Assembly (NCBI RefSeq): GCF_963082655.1
Contig: NC_081555.1
Location: forward strand, 33,009,557 to 33,073,556
Source of the DNA: Stomoxys calcitrans
Taxonomy: Eukaryota; Arthropoda; Insecta; Diptera; Muscidae
Length of the DNA stretch: 64,000 bases
Direction: 5' to 3'
Shown: positions 20,920-33,100 of the stretch, piece by piece
Position numbering within the stretch: position 1 is the first letter of the stretch
Layout of the letters: every line of letters starts with the position of its first letter
Notes under the pieces: model-generated
Told to the model about the DNA's origin: nothing
Database searches by the model: none
Seen by the model: the letters and a program-made list of their open reading frames with translations, nothing else
Made by a program: the position numbers and the translations under genes

Positions 20920-23900
20920 TGTAGTGTGCAAGGGTCTAGTCTGAGCAAAACTCCACATAAATGTCTATAGATGAAACAAAACGGCATGGCACGCATATTT
21001 CACCGGCCTTATTGCTCGTCGGATGGGGGGGATCTTGCCAATGTTCATCGTTTAATTTTACCAACTACCAGCTTTAATGTTAATGCGTGCACGAATGATA
21101 GCAAAACCAAAACAAAAGAAAGTCAGATAGAATAGACAAATACACAAAGTATAAGGGGGTCACAACACCAGAGGATCTATTTCCGACATCATTCGATCGG
21201 CTGTGCTAAGGTGTAAGCTGCACAGCATGCCCTCCCTTCCTGTTTACCAAAAGCATCCAAAGAAATCGCTTCTTGGTTGGTAAACCCATAATATTTACCC
21301 TACCTTCCTTTACCGACCCTACAAATCAAACTCAAAGGTTTGGGCTTACTCCATATTTAACAAATTCATTAAATTTATTAAGAAAAAGTTCATTATCAAA
21401 TCCGGTCGCTCACTATAGAGATGAATCACATCATACTTTAAAAACAGACAAAAAAAATATAATAAAAGAAATATTAAAGTCAAGGCTAACAACCAATTTT
21501 TTTGTATATCTAAATTGATCCTTTAATTTACTAAAATTATTTTCATAACTCTAAAAAAAACTAATCATTTAAATTAAATCTCAAAACTTAACAAGAAGGG
21601 TAAAAAAAAACACGGCATGAAAAAAAATATTTATATAATATATCAAATAAGAATCAATAGGCGAGTTTATTTGAATTCATAGCACGGCAGAAAAAAAACT
21701 AAATCGGCTGTGAAACAAACTTCATTTAAAAGGCTCATTATGAAAAAAATGATATGTAGCTGGGTGAGTGTATTTCCATTTGTACTTCTGTTAAAGTAAA
21801 ACAGCTGTGAGTGCATTGACCCCTTTTTTCCCTTACTTCATTTTTTTCCTCTAATCACACATACATCAACACAACCCACTCGGTTGTATAAAACGAAAAA
21901 CTAATTTTAAATCGCGAAGTTTTGACTAATATGCAGCCAAATTTCAATAAAAATGGTATCAAATGTAAAAACAATATTTTATAGGCATACTGGGCTAGAT
22001 ATGTCAATGATCAAAAGGCACAAAACGTACATTCATATAAAAAATATTGCCAAAAAAAAATGTATCAAAGCTATTTCAATCGAAGCAGTGCTTTTCAGAC
22101 CCAAGAACATTTTCTGAGAGTCTTGTTAACAGCGAATCAACATAGTTAACAGAGGTTCCAATAGCATGTTAACACTTTAGCATTGACATATCCACCAGCA
22201 CAGAATCAGATATATATGTATATGCAGGATATTTAACTGAACAAACACAAACAGATCATCTGAAAGTTGCCAACTTGCAAAAATTCCAATTTAAAAATTA
22301 TGGGGGAAGATTTAAAACATTTTTAAATTAATTTAAAAGAAAAAAAATTATTTAATTTGACAAAAATTACCTGAGAGAGGTAACGGCATCTCTCTCACTC
22401 TCCGAAAAAAAATAAATCTGTTTGGCTTTGCTCAGTGGTAGTATAACAGTTTGCACTTACTTGGTTTTTGTTGGAGCTCCCACGTTGAAAGGCCTTTCGA
22501 GGGGTGAGGGGTTATTAAAACAAACCAGCAAACTCCAGCCAATTGCAAGTTTTTAACAAAATACGCGGCATACACAAAAAATCACTTTTTTCAATATAGT
22601 CTTTAACATTTGATACGATTCACTCTATCGGTTTTTTTTATATTCGCCTTTTTCTAAAACATTGGATTGCCAAACTACTTTTACCAAAAAAAACTCTCAA
22701 TTAGGCATTAACTTTTTGTTTCACTTCCGATTCGGTTCTCCATCTCTGCCTTACAAATGAGCAAAAATTAAACTATATAACACTTGAGGCAAATTACATG
22801 GGCAAAAAAACGGAAAAATAATTATTTTTTTAAGGTCTTTTTTTTAGCAAGTTACAAAACCTAAGAATTAGCACGCAAGAGTTTTTTTTTTCCTTTTCGA
22901 GAGTGATTTTTCAACCAAAACGCGTTTGTTTCGATTCCCGAAAAACAAAAACTAAATGAGTTGCACCAATCCCGACGGCTCTTTTTTTTTCATGTACTTG
23001 AAACCAAGACAAACGATCCATTTAAAACACCAGAATCCACTGATCAAAAAAAATGAAAAGACTTTTGTTAGACTCTCTCAGGCAGCCAAATCTGCACAGC
23101 AGAAACAGAGAAATCCATATGAGCACAGGGAAAGGGGGAATCCTAGAATCAGAGAAACAAGGCCCACAGAACAATGAGTTCTCAAAAGAAATTGAGAAAT
23201 TGTTTAGAAAAAATGCAACCTTACCAAATGTATTAATCCAGGAGTTAAATGATCACAGGGGACCAACACTCCAGCTTTGGGGATAAAACCCTCAGCAAAA
23301 AGAAAATGCAGGAAACCAACACTTGCAACAATTATTTACCCGCGATTTTATAAATAAACATCGATTCTGCAGGACAATAAAAAAATAAAAATTGAGGAGA
23401 ACTGCCACCAACAAAAAAAAAATTTAATCCCTTTTTTACTAAAGCAAGGATAACGCTTTTACACTTTTAAAGAATCTCAAGTCCTTTACGACACAAAAAC
23501 TTAAACTTTTGGGTGCACACGGTTGCAAGGTTGGAGCAAAATGGATCTCAAATCAGTCTGCTACCACCTTTTGTAGCCTTGACCTAAACAATGGGGCAAA
23601 TTGCTGAATTACTACCACAAATTAAAATTCTCAAAACCAAAAATGTCTTCTTTTACATACATGCCACAAATACAATAATAATCCATTTGTGAGTGTATGG
23701 GAACTCCAATGCGAAAGAAAAGCTACAAAGAACATAGAAAAGAAGTTAACATTCACCACTATGGCTAAGGGGAAATTATAGCAACTTTTCAATATGGAGA
23801 CAAAGTGCTCTAAACCTATGATTTGGTCGGACTTATATGTGTGGATGTTAACAACCAAAACCATTTTCCACCTTATCCAATAGTTGTCAAAAAAAAGAAA

Positions 23901-24436
23901 ACCAAAAGGAAAAAAAAAATTAAACAACTCATTTGAACTTTGATGTGATCAAATGATCAAAAAAAAGAAAACAAATGAAATGAAACAAACAAAAAAAAAA
24001 AAATAAATAAATAAATAAAAAATATAAATGTATAAAGAAACACTGCTGCCGGTATTCGAACTCACGCTCACCGGTTCGTAGGCTGTAACGCTTCCCCTAG
24101 GCTACCGCCTATGATGCGTCTCTGTTAGCTAAGTGATTATAACACATGATCACACTAAGCTTTGAATCATCAACAGCGGTCAATGTAAGTGAATCCAACT
24201 GTAACAGTGCTACAAGGAAGAAGAAGAAGAAAAACAGCATAGGCAAAGCTCCAAATATGTTCCAATAAGGGAACAACATGAGACAAGCAATCACAACAAC
24301 AAAAATACTCTAGCATCCACATTGTATGTTAACTCGCGTTGGGGTTGGAAAAAAACAGGAATGTCCATATCTATTATCAGGCGGGCCAATTCCAAGAAAT
24401 ATATTCATATTGGGTACATCGACATGCGCCACTACA
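20920..24436 (-). repeat. LTR2, 3517 bp, shared by both copies
   Basis: Bounded by TGTAGTG on the left and CACTACA on the right, giving a 7-bp terminal inverted repeat with TG...CA ends. It serves as the 5' LTR of copy 1 (PBS at its left edge) and the 3' LTR of copy 2 (purine tract at its right edge). At about 3.5 kb it is several times longer than typical insect Ty3/Gypsy LTRs. It is AT-rich and carries a tRNA-like segment (24043-24109, minus). Short open frames in it (21273-21518, 22956-23286, 23631-23927) have no recognisable domain. Confidence 0.9.
24043..24109 (-). other. tRNA-like segment in LTR2
   Basis: Same tRNA-like A/B-box segment as in LTR1, about 330 bp into the LTR in element orientation. 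It is fixed in every LTR copy of this family seen here. Confidence 0.55.
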
Positions 24437-24507
24437 AATACCCCCCGCCAAAATCAGGCTTAATGGACAAATTGGAGATTAAGTCTGATACCGCATGGAG
24501 ATGTAAT

Positions 24508-27500
24508 CTATTGCCTCATATCTTTTGCATGATATGTACCAACCAACTTGCCTTGAAGATCTTCAAGTTCATAATAACAAGTACCAATTCTACGACGAAC
24601 CCTGCATTTAATAAACGTAGGTGCAAGTTTAGCATTGTATCCTTTTTCAAAACTGCTTTGGCTAAAATTTCGCCTGTACACCTCTTGACCAACATTATAT
24701 GACACTTCACGCGAACGTAGGTTGTATTGTCTTTCATTACGATCATGTTGCACTCTCATCACATTAGCAGCTTTAGATCTAACAACATCAAAGGTGTCCG
24801 ATCTATTAAATTGTATCGCCCTATCCTCTAAAGCATTCAGTTTTCTTAGCAGTTGGTAAATAGAACCATTAGTCACCATATTTTGACCAAAAACCATAAA
24901 ATAAGGGGAAGTCCCAATGGCAGTATGTACTGTCGAACGCAAAGCACACGCAATGTGGCTTAGTTTTTCATCCCAATTTTTTTGATCGGGTTTTACATAT
25001 GCTTTAATAGCAGAAATGACGGATCGGTTCACCCGTTCAGAGGCATTAGCCTGTGGCGAATGAACTGCGGTATAAATATGAGAAATCTTATAAAAATTCA
25101 AAAGATCATTAAATTTCTTTGCTTTGAACTGCGTTCCATTATCCGAGATAACGCTCTCTGGTACACCAAATGTGTGAAACAAATCTTCTTCCATATACTT
25201 AATAACAGCATCAGCTGTAAACTTTTTAACCGGGCGGAGAAAACAAAATTTTGAAAAATGATCAAGGACAATAAAAATTCCAATATTCCCTGAACTGGAT
25301 CGAGGGTAAGGTCCTATGAAATCAACATATAAGCGCTGAAAGAATCTATGGGATGAACCAGTGTCACCCATGGGTGGTCTCATAACAACATTAGGGTGCT
25401 TTGTACTCTTACAAATTTCACACGAGTTAACATAATTCTTAACATCCCAAACTAAGTTAGGCCAGAAATAGTATCTGCGAATTCTTTCCAATGTTTTATT
25501 AATCCCACAATGCGAAGACAAGGGGTCATCATGATGTTTCTGCAATACCTCTGGAACCATACTTTTAGGAATCCATAGCTTCCAAATCATGTCATCAGCA
25601 AGCTGTTCTCCAACGGCGTGTTCCGTTCGTCTGTATAAGTAACCATCGATAATCTTCAAGTCGGGAGTGGAATCGATATTATCTTCAACCCTTCTCAATA
25701 AGTCCTTGTAGTCGTCAGAGGAAAAATGTTCAGATTTTAAATCAACAAAAACCCCGCGTTCATTTCTTATCTCGGACAGACCGCATATTTCGGACAAGTC
25801 ATCGGTATTCGTACGCGAAAGCGCATCAGGAACTATATTCTGCGACCCTTTTCTATGCTCAATTTTAAACCGGTATCCTTGAAGCTTCAAGGCCCATCTA
25901 GCTAGCCGCGTGCTTAAGTCAGTTTGGGACATGAGCCATTTAAGAGAGGCGTGATCAGTAATCACCGTGAACTCATGTCCCTCGACATAAGCTCGAAACT
26001 TTTTAATGCAAAGCATTGCTGCCAAGCATTCTTGTTCAGTGACACTATAGTTACGTTGGGCTTGGTTAAGTTTCTTAGACATAAACGCCACAGGAAACTC
26101 ATCGCCCTCCGCATTCTTTTGCACCAAGACTCCTCCTATTCCTGTTTTGCTGGCATCACAGTGTATAAAAAACGGCTGTGAAAAATCAGGACTGTGCAAA
26201 ACAGGGGCTGAGCTAAGAATGGATTTCAAATCTTCAAAGGATTTTTGGGCCTCCTCGGTCCATACGAATTTTCGATTAGTCTTTAACAAATCAGTTAAGG
26301 GACTAGAAATAGCAGCGTAATTCCTGATGAACTTTCTGTACCACCCTGACATACCTAGAAATCGTCGGACTTGTTTAACCGATCTCGGTGCCGGGAATTC
26401 AGTAATGGCCGAAATTTTTCCTGGATCGGTACGAATGGTCCCGTCCCCAACTACATGGCCTAAATATCGGACTTCTGTCATACAAAATTTGCTTTTTCCT
26501 ACGTTTATTGTAAGTCCAGCATTACGAAGACACTTAGCCACTTCCTTGAGTACCTCTAGATGCCGATCAAATGTGGGAGATACCACTAGAAGATCGTCCA
26601 GGTAGACCAAAACCTCAGCTCTGAGAGATGCCGGTATCACCCTATCCATAAGCCTGCACATGGTTTGCGGGGCATTACATAAGCCAAATGGCATAACTTT
26701 AAAATGATAAAGGGGTCTCCCAGGAACCGTGAATGCAGTCTTACCTTTCGACGATTCATCTAGCGGTATCTGCCAGAATGCATCCTTCAAATCAAGGCTG
26801 GATATAAATTCAGCTTTAGGCAAACGACTCAAGATACCATCGATATGTGGAAGTGGATAAGCATCCCCCTCTGTAACAGCATTAAGTTTTCTACTGTCCA
26901 AGCATAAGCGATTCTTGCCTGGTTTTCTATGCAAAACAATCGGAGAAGACCAAGGACTAGTGGACTCCTCTATTACACCCATAGCCAACATGCGATCAAG
27001 CTCTTCGTAGATTAGCTTCTCAATCGCCGGAGAGACAGGGAAATGCCTTTGTTTTATCGGGGTTGCACCACCCGTATTAATAGTATGGCAAATAACATTC
27101 GTTTTCCCTAGGCCCTCTTTCGCGAACGAAGGAAATAAATCAATAGCACATTGCAGCTGAAACTTCTGATCCACCGAGAGATATTTCTGGTCTAAATTTT
27201 GGGCATCGCCTACTGAGAACGATAAACTGGAAATTCCATTTAAAAGAGACTGAGGAAGAAGGTTATATTTCCTCCAAAAATCAATGCCAAGTATCAAATC
27301 CTGTGACAAATTAGGAACCACATAAATAGTAATGGGCTCACTTTTATTTCTAAAAACCACTTCAGTCGTAAAAACACCCGCAATCCTTTGAGGTTTACCA
27401 TCTGCCGTATTGACAGTGGTGTTTAATTTCTTATAAGGAATCTGAGATCCTAGAAAATCTATAGCGGCTTGAGCACCAAGACACGTCACGGAGGCACCAG

Positions 27501-27942
27501 TGTCTAAAAGACCTATCACATTTCTATCTAACAAACGCACCTCAGCATAAGGACGAACATCGCCTGGCCTCTCAAGTACTGAAACACTAAAGTTCCTTTT
27601 TAAATTCTTGACAATTTTCCAAAATTTTCTCATCCTTTTGCTTGACCTGGCAACCCTAGGCTCTTCATTGAATATCCTGTCTCTGACCTTGAGATAATTT
27701 TTTAACCTCACATGAAAAGGTATTATTGGACGAGGTCCTGTAGTAGTAGGGCAAGTACTTTGAATCACAGTATTATCCTGGGTATCATAATTTTTATTTG
27801 AATATTCAGTATTATGGGTTTCCTCAGGTTGAGTATCCGAAGGAAAATTTGAACGAGAAAATATTTTTACATGGTCTGTGAGGATTGTTGACAAGTTTTC
27901 GGTCTGGGTGCACTTCTCAGTGCAGAGCTCTGGAAGTTTTTT
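24508..27942 (-). CDS. pol: Pol polyprotein, copy 2
   Basis: Identical in translation to the pol of copy 1 (1128 codons from 27894, open upstream to the frameshift heptamer at 27936-27942). It has all catalytic residues of protease (Asp131), RT (Asp368, YLDD 431-434), RNase H (Asp580, Asp647) and integrase (Asp858, Asp918, Glu953). With intact gag and complete LTRs on both sides, this unit has every part expected of an autonomous element. Lack of any difference between the copies implies a very recent duplication or an assembly duplication. Confidence 0.95.
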   Translation of the reverse strand, partial: KKLPELCTEKCTQTENLSTILTDHVKIFSRSNFPSDTQPEETHNTEYSNKNYDTQDNTVIQSTCPTTTGPRPIIPFHVRLKNYLKVRDRIFNEEPRVARSSKRMRKFWKIVKNLKRNFSVSVLERPGDVRPYAEVRLLDRNVIGLLDTGASVTCLGAQAAIDFLGSQIPYKKLNTTVNTADGKPQRIAGVFTTEVVFRNKSEPITIYVVPNLSQDLILGIDFWRKYNLLPQSLLNGISSLSFSVGDAQNLDQKYLSVDQKFQLQCAIDLFPSFAKEGLGKTNVICHTINTGGATPIKQRHFPVSPAIEKLIYEELDRMLAMGVIEESTSPWSSPIVLHRKPGKNRLCLDSRKLNAVTEGDAYPLPHIDGILSRLPKAEFISSLDLKDAFWQIPLDESSKGKTAFTVPGRPLYHFKVMPFGLCNAPQTMCRLMDRVIPASLRAEVLVYLDDLLVVSPTFDRHLEVLKEVAKCLRNAGLTINVGKSKFCMTEVRYLGHVVGDGTIRTDPGKISAITEFPAPRSVKQVRRFLGMSGWYRKFIRNYAAISSPLTDLLKTNRKFVWTEEAQKSFEDLKSILSSAPVLHSPDFSQPFFIHCDASKTGIGGVLVQKNAEGDEFPVAFMSKKLNQAQRNYSVTEQECLAAMLCIKKFRAYVEGHEFTVITDHASLKWLMSQTDLSTRLARWALKLQGYRFKIEHRKGSQNIVPDALSRTNTDDLSEICGLSEIRNERGVFVDLKSEHFSSDDYKDLLRRVEDNIDSTPDLKIIDGYLYRRTEHAVGEQLADDMIWKLWIPKSMVPEVLQKHHDDPLSSHCGINKTLERIRRYYFWPNLVWDVKNYVNSCEICKSTKHPNVVMRPPMGDTGSSHRFFQRLYVDFIGPYPRSSSGNIGIFIVLDHFSKFCFLRPVKKFTADAVIKYMEEDLFHTFGVPESVISDNGTQFKAKKFNDLLNFYKISHIYTAVHSPQANASERVNRSVISAIKAYVKPDQKNWDEKLSHIACALRSTVHTAIGTSPYFMVFGQNMVTNGSIYQLLRKLNALEDRAIQFNRSDTFDVVRSKAANVMRVQHDRNERQYNLRSREVSYNVGQEVYRRNFSQSSFEKGYNAKLAPTFIKCRVRRRIGTCYYELEDLQGKLVGTYHAKDMRQ

Positions 27943-29471
27943 GGATTGTCATTACATTTCCTACAATTGGGTTTATATACTTGTGGAGTACCACAACCAT
28001 AACAAAAAACACTGCGATCAGCTAAACATTCTTGGTATCTATGACCTGTATGCCTACAATTCCAACACACAGATGAGACCTCCGAAACTTCTTCAAACTC
28101 AAGTAATTCAGGCTCGTTAACTTCATTGAATTCAACTTCTGCTGCACGCTTTGAAAAATGATTATGCCTGCTACCGGAGAATCCATGCTTACGACTCATA
28201 TCCTGTAGGAAGAACTCCCTACGCCGACAAATTTCACGCAATTGACCAACCGAGCTAATCGACATATTTAATATTTCATGCTGGATATCTGGTTGTAGAT
28301 TGCGACGTAAGATTTCAACCAGCGTTTTATCATCAAGGGGCTTATCAAGTCTATCGACCAAGTCTATGACTGAATCATAAAAAGTGTCGAACGGTTCGTT
28401 TGGCTTTTGCTTCCTGTCGCGTATTAATTCTCTTATGTCAATATCAGTTCTGGAGTCCCTATAATGCTGACGTAATGCTCTACAAAGATCGAACCACTGA
28501 ACAACACGTACAGTACGGTGGAACCTCCAAAACCAGTCACTGGCTTTGCCTTCAAAAAGTGCACTTGCGCTACGACAAAGGATGTCAAAATCACCATTTA
28601 ATGTCTGTCTAGTTAGGGCTTCAACACGATAAATAAAATTATCAACAGGTAAGCTGTTCGAACTACCATTGAACTTAATCTTCCAATTGGCAATTATTTG
28701 GCTAACCTTATCAGGACGAAAGGCTAAATCATGGCTTAAATTTGGGGCACTAAATCGAGATCGGCTTGCAGAATTACCATCATGGTTACTTCTACCAGAA
28801 TCATTATTCACCTGTTCATTATTTGAATATGGCAACCCCAGCAACTGCTCTAATGTCCTCTGCTCAACCTCACCTACATTCAGCATAGAGGGACGGTTTC
28901 TATTGACTACCGGCGAAGATGCGTTAGCAATCTGTGGAGCCTGATTAATATTTAAACGAGCAAGACTAACCTCAACACTCTTCTCGACCCACGAAGTTAC
29001 CTGATTGGAAAGAGACTGAACAATCTCTGTTTGTTGCCTATTCATCATTGCAGTCACTAAGTCCTTTATGCTGTCCAAAGTCAAGCTGGGTTGAGGTAGT
29101 GACATACCTGCACTAGCATCTAAATTTGTAGTTATATCCTGGTTAGAGGATCCTTCAGCCCTATTGGCATCATAGCTCTTGGCTTTTGCAGACGACCTAG
29201 TTGCAACCGATGAAGTTGTTTTCTGCGAAGTTGCAAGACCGGACTTTTTGCTGTCCTTGACTATGTTCGACCCACACACTGGACAATCAGACTGAGTTTT
29301 AATGTAATTCGTAATGCATATTTTATGAAAGGAATGTCTACAGGAGGTTTCTGTTAAAAGTAATGGATTCTGAATAACAGAACTACAAATCTGGCATAAA
29401 AGCAAGTTACCCTCAACAGCTGTTCCAGCAGCTGAAATATGTTCAGAACTTCTTTCAAGGGGCATTTTCAA
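27867..29471 (-). CDS. gag: Gag with N-terminal RING-H2 finger, copy 2
   Basis: Identical in translation to copy 1 Gag: RING-H2 (C26 to C66), linker, capsid-like region, one standard CCHC knuckle and one with Val instead of His. The start at 29471 is the first Met of the frame; Met3 is an alternative that would leave the RING intact. Preservation of all eight RING ligands in a complete frame argues that the domain belongs to the element rather than being a decayed capture. One family from one locus cannot prove selection. Confidence 0.93.
   Translation of the reverse strand: MKMPLERSSEHISAAGTAVEGNLLLCQICSSVIQNPLLLTETSCRHSFHKICITNYIKTQSDCPVCGSNIVKDSKKSGLATSQKTTSSVATRSSAKAKSYDANRAEGSSNQDITTNLDASAGMSLPQPSLTLDSIKDLVTAMMNRQQTEIVQSLSNQVTSWVEKSVEVSLARLNINQAPQIANASSPVVNRNRPSMLNVGEVEQRTLEQLLGLPYSNNEQVNNDSGRSNHDGNSASRSRFSAPNLSHDLAFRPDKVSQIIANWKIKFNGSSNSLPVDNFIYRVEALTRQTLNGDFDILCRSASALFEGKASDWFWRFHRTVRVVQWFDLCRALRQHYRDSRTDIDIRELIRDRKQKPNEPFDTFYDSVIDLVDRLDKPLDDKTLVEILRRNLQPDIQHEILNMSISSVGQLREICRRREFFLQDMSRKHGFSGSRHNHFSKRAAEVEFNEVNEPELLEFEEVSEVSSVCWNCRHTGHRYQECLADRSVFCYGCGTPQVYKPNCRKCNDNPKNFQSSALRSAPRPKTCQQSSQTM
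27936..27942 (-). promoter_or_regulatory. Predicted -1 ribosomal frameshift site, copy 2
   Basis: Second copy of the in-frame A AAA AAC heptamer with the same downstream 6-bp GAGA-loop hairpin. The gag and pol frames have the same -1 relationship as in copy 1. Confidence 0.75.
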
Positions 29472-30129
29472 ATAACATTAAAAAAATCAAAATCTAAGGT
29501 AAATCAAGACAAAATAATAACTAAAAAAAAATCAAAAAGTAAATAAAAACAACAATTCAATCAAGAAAACCAAGTTTGATTTGTTCGGGCATAGGAGGTA
29601 AGGTAGGATAGTAATAAAAAAAAATTATCAAACTATGCGAAAATAGATGGAAATAATTAAGGAGAAGAATAACAAATTGATAGGGGAGACAGAAAGAAAA
29701 ATGGTTATTTACGATGGGTAAAAACATCCTCGATAATATTCATACATTCCCAATCGCAAATAGAGAAAACAAATAATAAAAGTTTCCAATCAGATATACG
29801 CTGAAGCCAGAATTAGAGCCTAGTCCAAAACCTGTATTCATTCAACCTGAACACCAACTGAAACTTTCACACGAGAGAAAAAAGGGCAGGACAACCTAAC
29901 TCCTGGTTATATGCTTCAGCACCGCTGCATATCAAACATATAAATTCCAACGAAGTTTAGTTATCCCGACAAAAGAAAATAAATGGGGAAAAAAATAAAG
30001 GCAGTATAAAGAAAAGAGAGGAAAAATACTAGGAGCTGAGTGAAAAATCCTACGATATCTGAAATATCAGGCCGTTCAATATAAAAAAAATTTTTAATTC
30101 ACTCGGGCCCCACGTTGGGCGCCAAAAAC
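29472..30129 (-). other. Leader and primer binding site, copy 2
   Basis: Same leader as 20262-20919, with the tRNA-Lys-type PBS at 30107-30124 next to LTR3. No additional open frame is supported in it. Confidence 0.85.
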
Positions 30130-33100
30130 TGTAGTGTGCAAGGGTCTAGTCTGAGCAAAACTCCACATAAATGTCTATAGATGAAACAAAACGGCATGGC
30201 ACGCATATTTCACCGGCCTTATTGCTCGTCGGATGGGGGGGATCTTGCCAATGTTCATCGTTTAATTTTACCAACTACCAGCTTTAATGTTAATGCGTGC
30301 ACGAATGATAGCAAAACCAAAACAAAAGAAAGTCAGATAGAATAGACAAATACACAAAGTATAAGGGGGTCACAACACCAGAGGATCTATTTCCGACATC
30401 ATTCGATCGGCTGTGCTAAGGTGTAAGCTGCACAGCATGCCCTCCCTTCCTGTTTACCAAAAGCATCCAAAGAAATCGCTTCTTGGTTGGTAAACCCATA
30501 ATATTTACCCTACCTTCCTTTACCGACCCTACAAATCAAACTCAAAGGTTTGGGCTTACTCCATATTTAACAAATTCATTAAATTTATTAAGAAAAAGTT
30601 CATTATCAAATCCGGTCGCTCACTATAGAGATGAATCACATCATACTTTAAAAACAGACAAAAAAAATATAATAAAAGAAATATTAAAGTCAAGGCTAAC
30701 AACCAATTTTTTTGTATATCTAAATTGATCCTTTAATTTACTAAAATTATTTTCATAACTCTAAAAAAAACTAATCATTTAAATTAAATCTCAAAACTTA
30801 ACAAGAAGGGTAAAAAAAAACACGGCATGAAAAAAAATATTTATATAATATATCAAATAAGAATCAATAGGCGAGTTTATTTGAATTCATAGCACGGCAG
30901 AAAAAAAACTAAATCGGCTGTGAAACAAACTTCATTTAAAAGGCTCATTATGAAAAAAATGATATGTAGCTGGGTGAGTGTATTTCCATTTGTACTTCTG
31001 TTAAAGTAAAACAGCTGTGAGTGCATTGACCCCTTTTTTCCCTTACTTCATTTTTTTCCTCTAATCACACATACATCAACACAACCCACTCGGTTGTATA
31101 AAACGAAAAACTAATTTTAAATCGCGAAGTTTTGACTAATATGCAGCCAAATTTCAATAAAAATGGTATCAAATGTAAAAACAATATTTTATAGGCATAC
31201 TGGGCTAGATATGTCAATGATCAAAAGGCACAAAACGTACATTCATATAAAAAATATTGCCAAAAAAAAATGTATCAAAGCTATTTCAATCGAAGCAGTG
31301 CTTTTCAGACCCAAGAACATTTTCTGAGAGTCTTGTTAACAGCGAATCAACATAGTTAACAGAGGTTCCAATAGCATGTTAACACTTTAGCATTGACATA
31401 TCCACCAGCACAGAATCAGATATATATGTATATGCAGGATATTTAACTGAACAAACACAAACAGATCATCTGAAAGTTGCCAACTTGCAAAAATTCCAAT
31501 TTAAAAATTATGGGGGAAGATTTAAAACATTTTTAAATTAATTTAAAAGAAAAAAAATTATTTAATTTGACAAAAATTACCTGAGAGAGGTAACGGCATC
31601 TCTCTCACTCTCCGAAAAAAAATAAATCTGTTTGGCTTTGCTCAGTGGTAGTATAACAGTTTGCACTTACTTGGTTTTTGTTGGAGCTCCCACGTTGAAA
31701 GGCCTTTCGAGGGGTGAGGGGTTATTAAAACAAACCAGCAAACTCCAGCCAATTGCAAGTTTTTAACAAAATACGCGGCATACACAAAAAATCACTTTTT
31801 TCAATATAGTCTTTAACATTTGATACGATTCACTCTATCGGTTTTTTTTATATTCGCCTTTTTCTAAAACATTGGATTGCCAAACTACTTTTACCAAAAA
31901 AAACTCTCAATTAGGCATTAACTTTTTGTTTCACTTCCGATTCGGTTCTCCATCTCTGCCTTACAAATGAGCAAAAATTAAACTATATAACACTTGAGGC
32001 AAATTACATGGGCAAAAAAACGGAAAAATAATTATTTTTTTAAGGTCTTTTTTTTAGCAAGTTACAAAACCTAAGAATTAGCACGCAAGAGTTTTTTTTT
32101 TCCTTTTCGAGAGTGATTTTTCAACCAAAACGCGTTTGTTTCGATTCCCGAAAAACAAAAACTAAATGAGTTGCACCAATCCCGACGGCTCTTTTTTTTT
32201 CATGTACTTGAAACCAAGACAAACGATCCATTTAAAACACCAGAATCCACTGATCAAAAAAAATGAAAAGACTTTTGTTAGACTCTCTCAGGCAGCCAAA
32301 TCTGCACAGCAGAAACAGAGAAATCCATATGAGCACAGGGAAAGGGGGAATCCTAGAATCAGAGAAACAAGGCCCACAGAACAATGAGTTCTCAAAAGAA
32401 ATTGAGAAATTGTTTAGAAAAAATGCAACCTTACCAAATGTATTAATCCAGGAGTTAAATGATCACAGGGGACCAACACTCCAGCTTTGGGGATAAAACC
32501 CTCAGCAAAAAGAAAATGCAGGAAACCAACACTTGCAACAATTATTTACCCGCGATTTTATAAATAAACATCGATTCTGCAGGACAATAAAAAAATAAAA
32601 ATTGAGGAGAACTGCCACCAACAAAAAAAAAATTTAATCCCTTTTTTACTAAAGCAAGGATAACGCTTTTACACTTTTAAAGAATCTCAAGTCCTTTACG
32701 ACACAAAAACTTAAACTTTTGGGTGCACACGGTTGCAAGGTTGGAGCAAAATGGATCTCAAATCAGTCTGCTACCACCTTTTGTAGCCTTGACCTAAACA
32801 ATGGGGCAAATTGCTGAATTACTACCACAAATTAAAATTCTCAAAACCAAAAATGTCTTCTTTTACATACATGCCACAAATACAATAATAATCCATTTGT
32901 GAGTGTATGGGAACTCCAATGCGAAAGAAAAGCTACAAAGAACATAGAAAAGAAGTTAACATTCACCACTATGGCTAAGGGGAAATTATAGCAACTTTTC
33001 AATATGGAGACAAAGTGCTCTAAACCTATGATTTGGTCGGACTTATATGTGTGGATGTTAACAACCAAAACCATTTTCCACCTTATCCAATAGTTGTCAA

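Larger units (their letters stand above)
14001..24436 (-). mobile_element. Ty3/Gypsy-type LTR retrotransposon, copy 1 (LTR1 truncated by the gap)
   Basis: Minus-strand element. Its 5' LTR is LTR2 (20920-24436). It then has a PBS (20897-20914), leader, gag (18657-20261), pol (15298-18732), a polypurine tract (about 15227-15240) and a 3' LTR of which only 14001-15226 is present. The LTR boundaries follow from TGTAGTG...CACTACA ends, the PBS on one side and the purine tract on the other. LTR1 differs from LTR2 by at least four substitutions and several homopolymer indels in 1226 bp. LTR2 is shared with copy 2, so the two copies are in tandem. Pol features suggest the Mdg3-like part of Ty3/Gypsy, tentatively. 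Confidence 0.85.

Noticed and set aside
21273..23286. Small plus-strand frames inside the long LTR (73-81 codons)
   Set aside because: No domain, antisense to the element, AT-rich; kept only because the LTR copies are identical.
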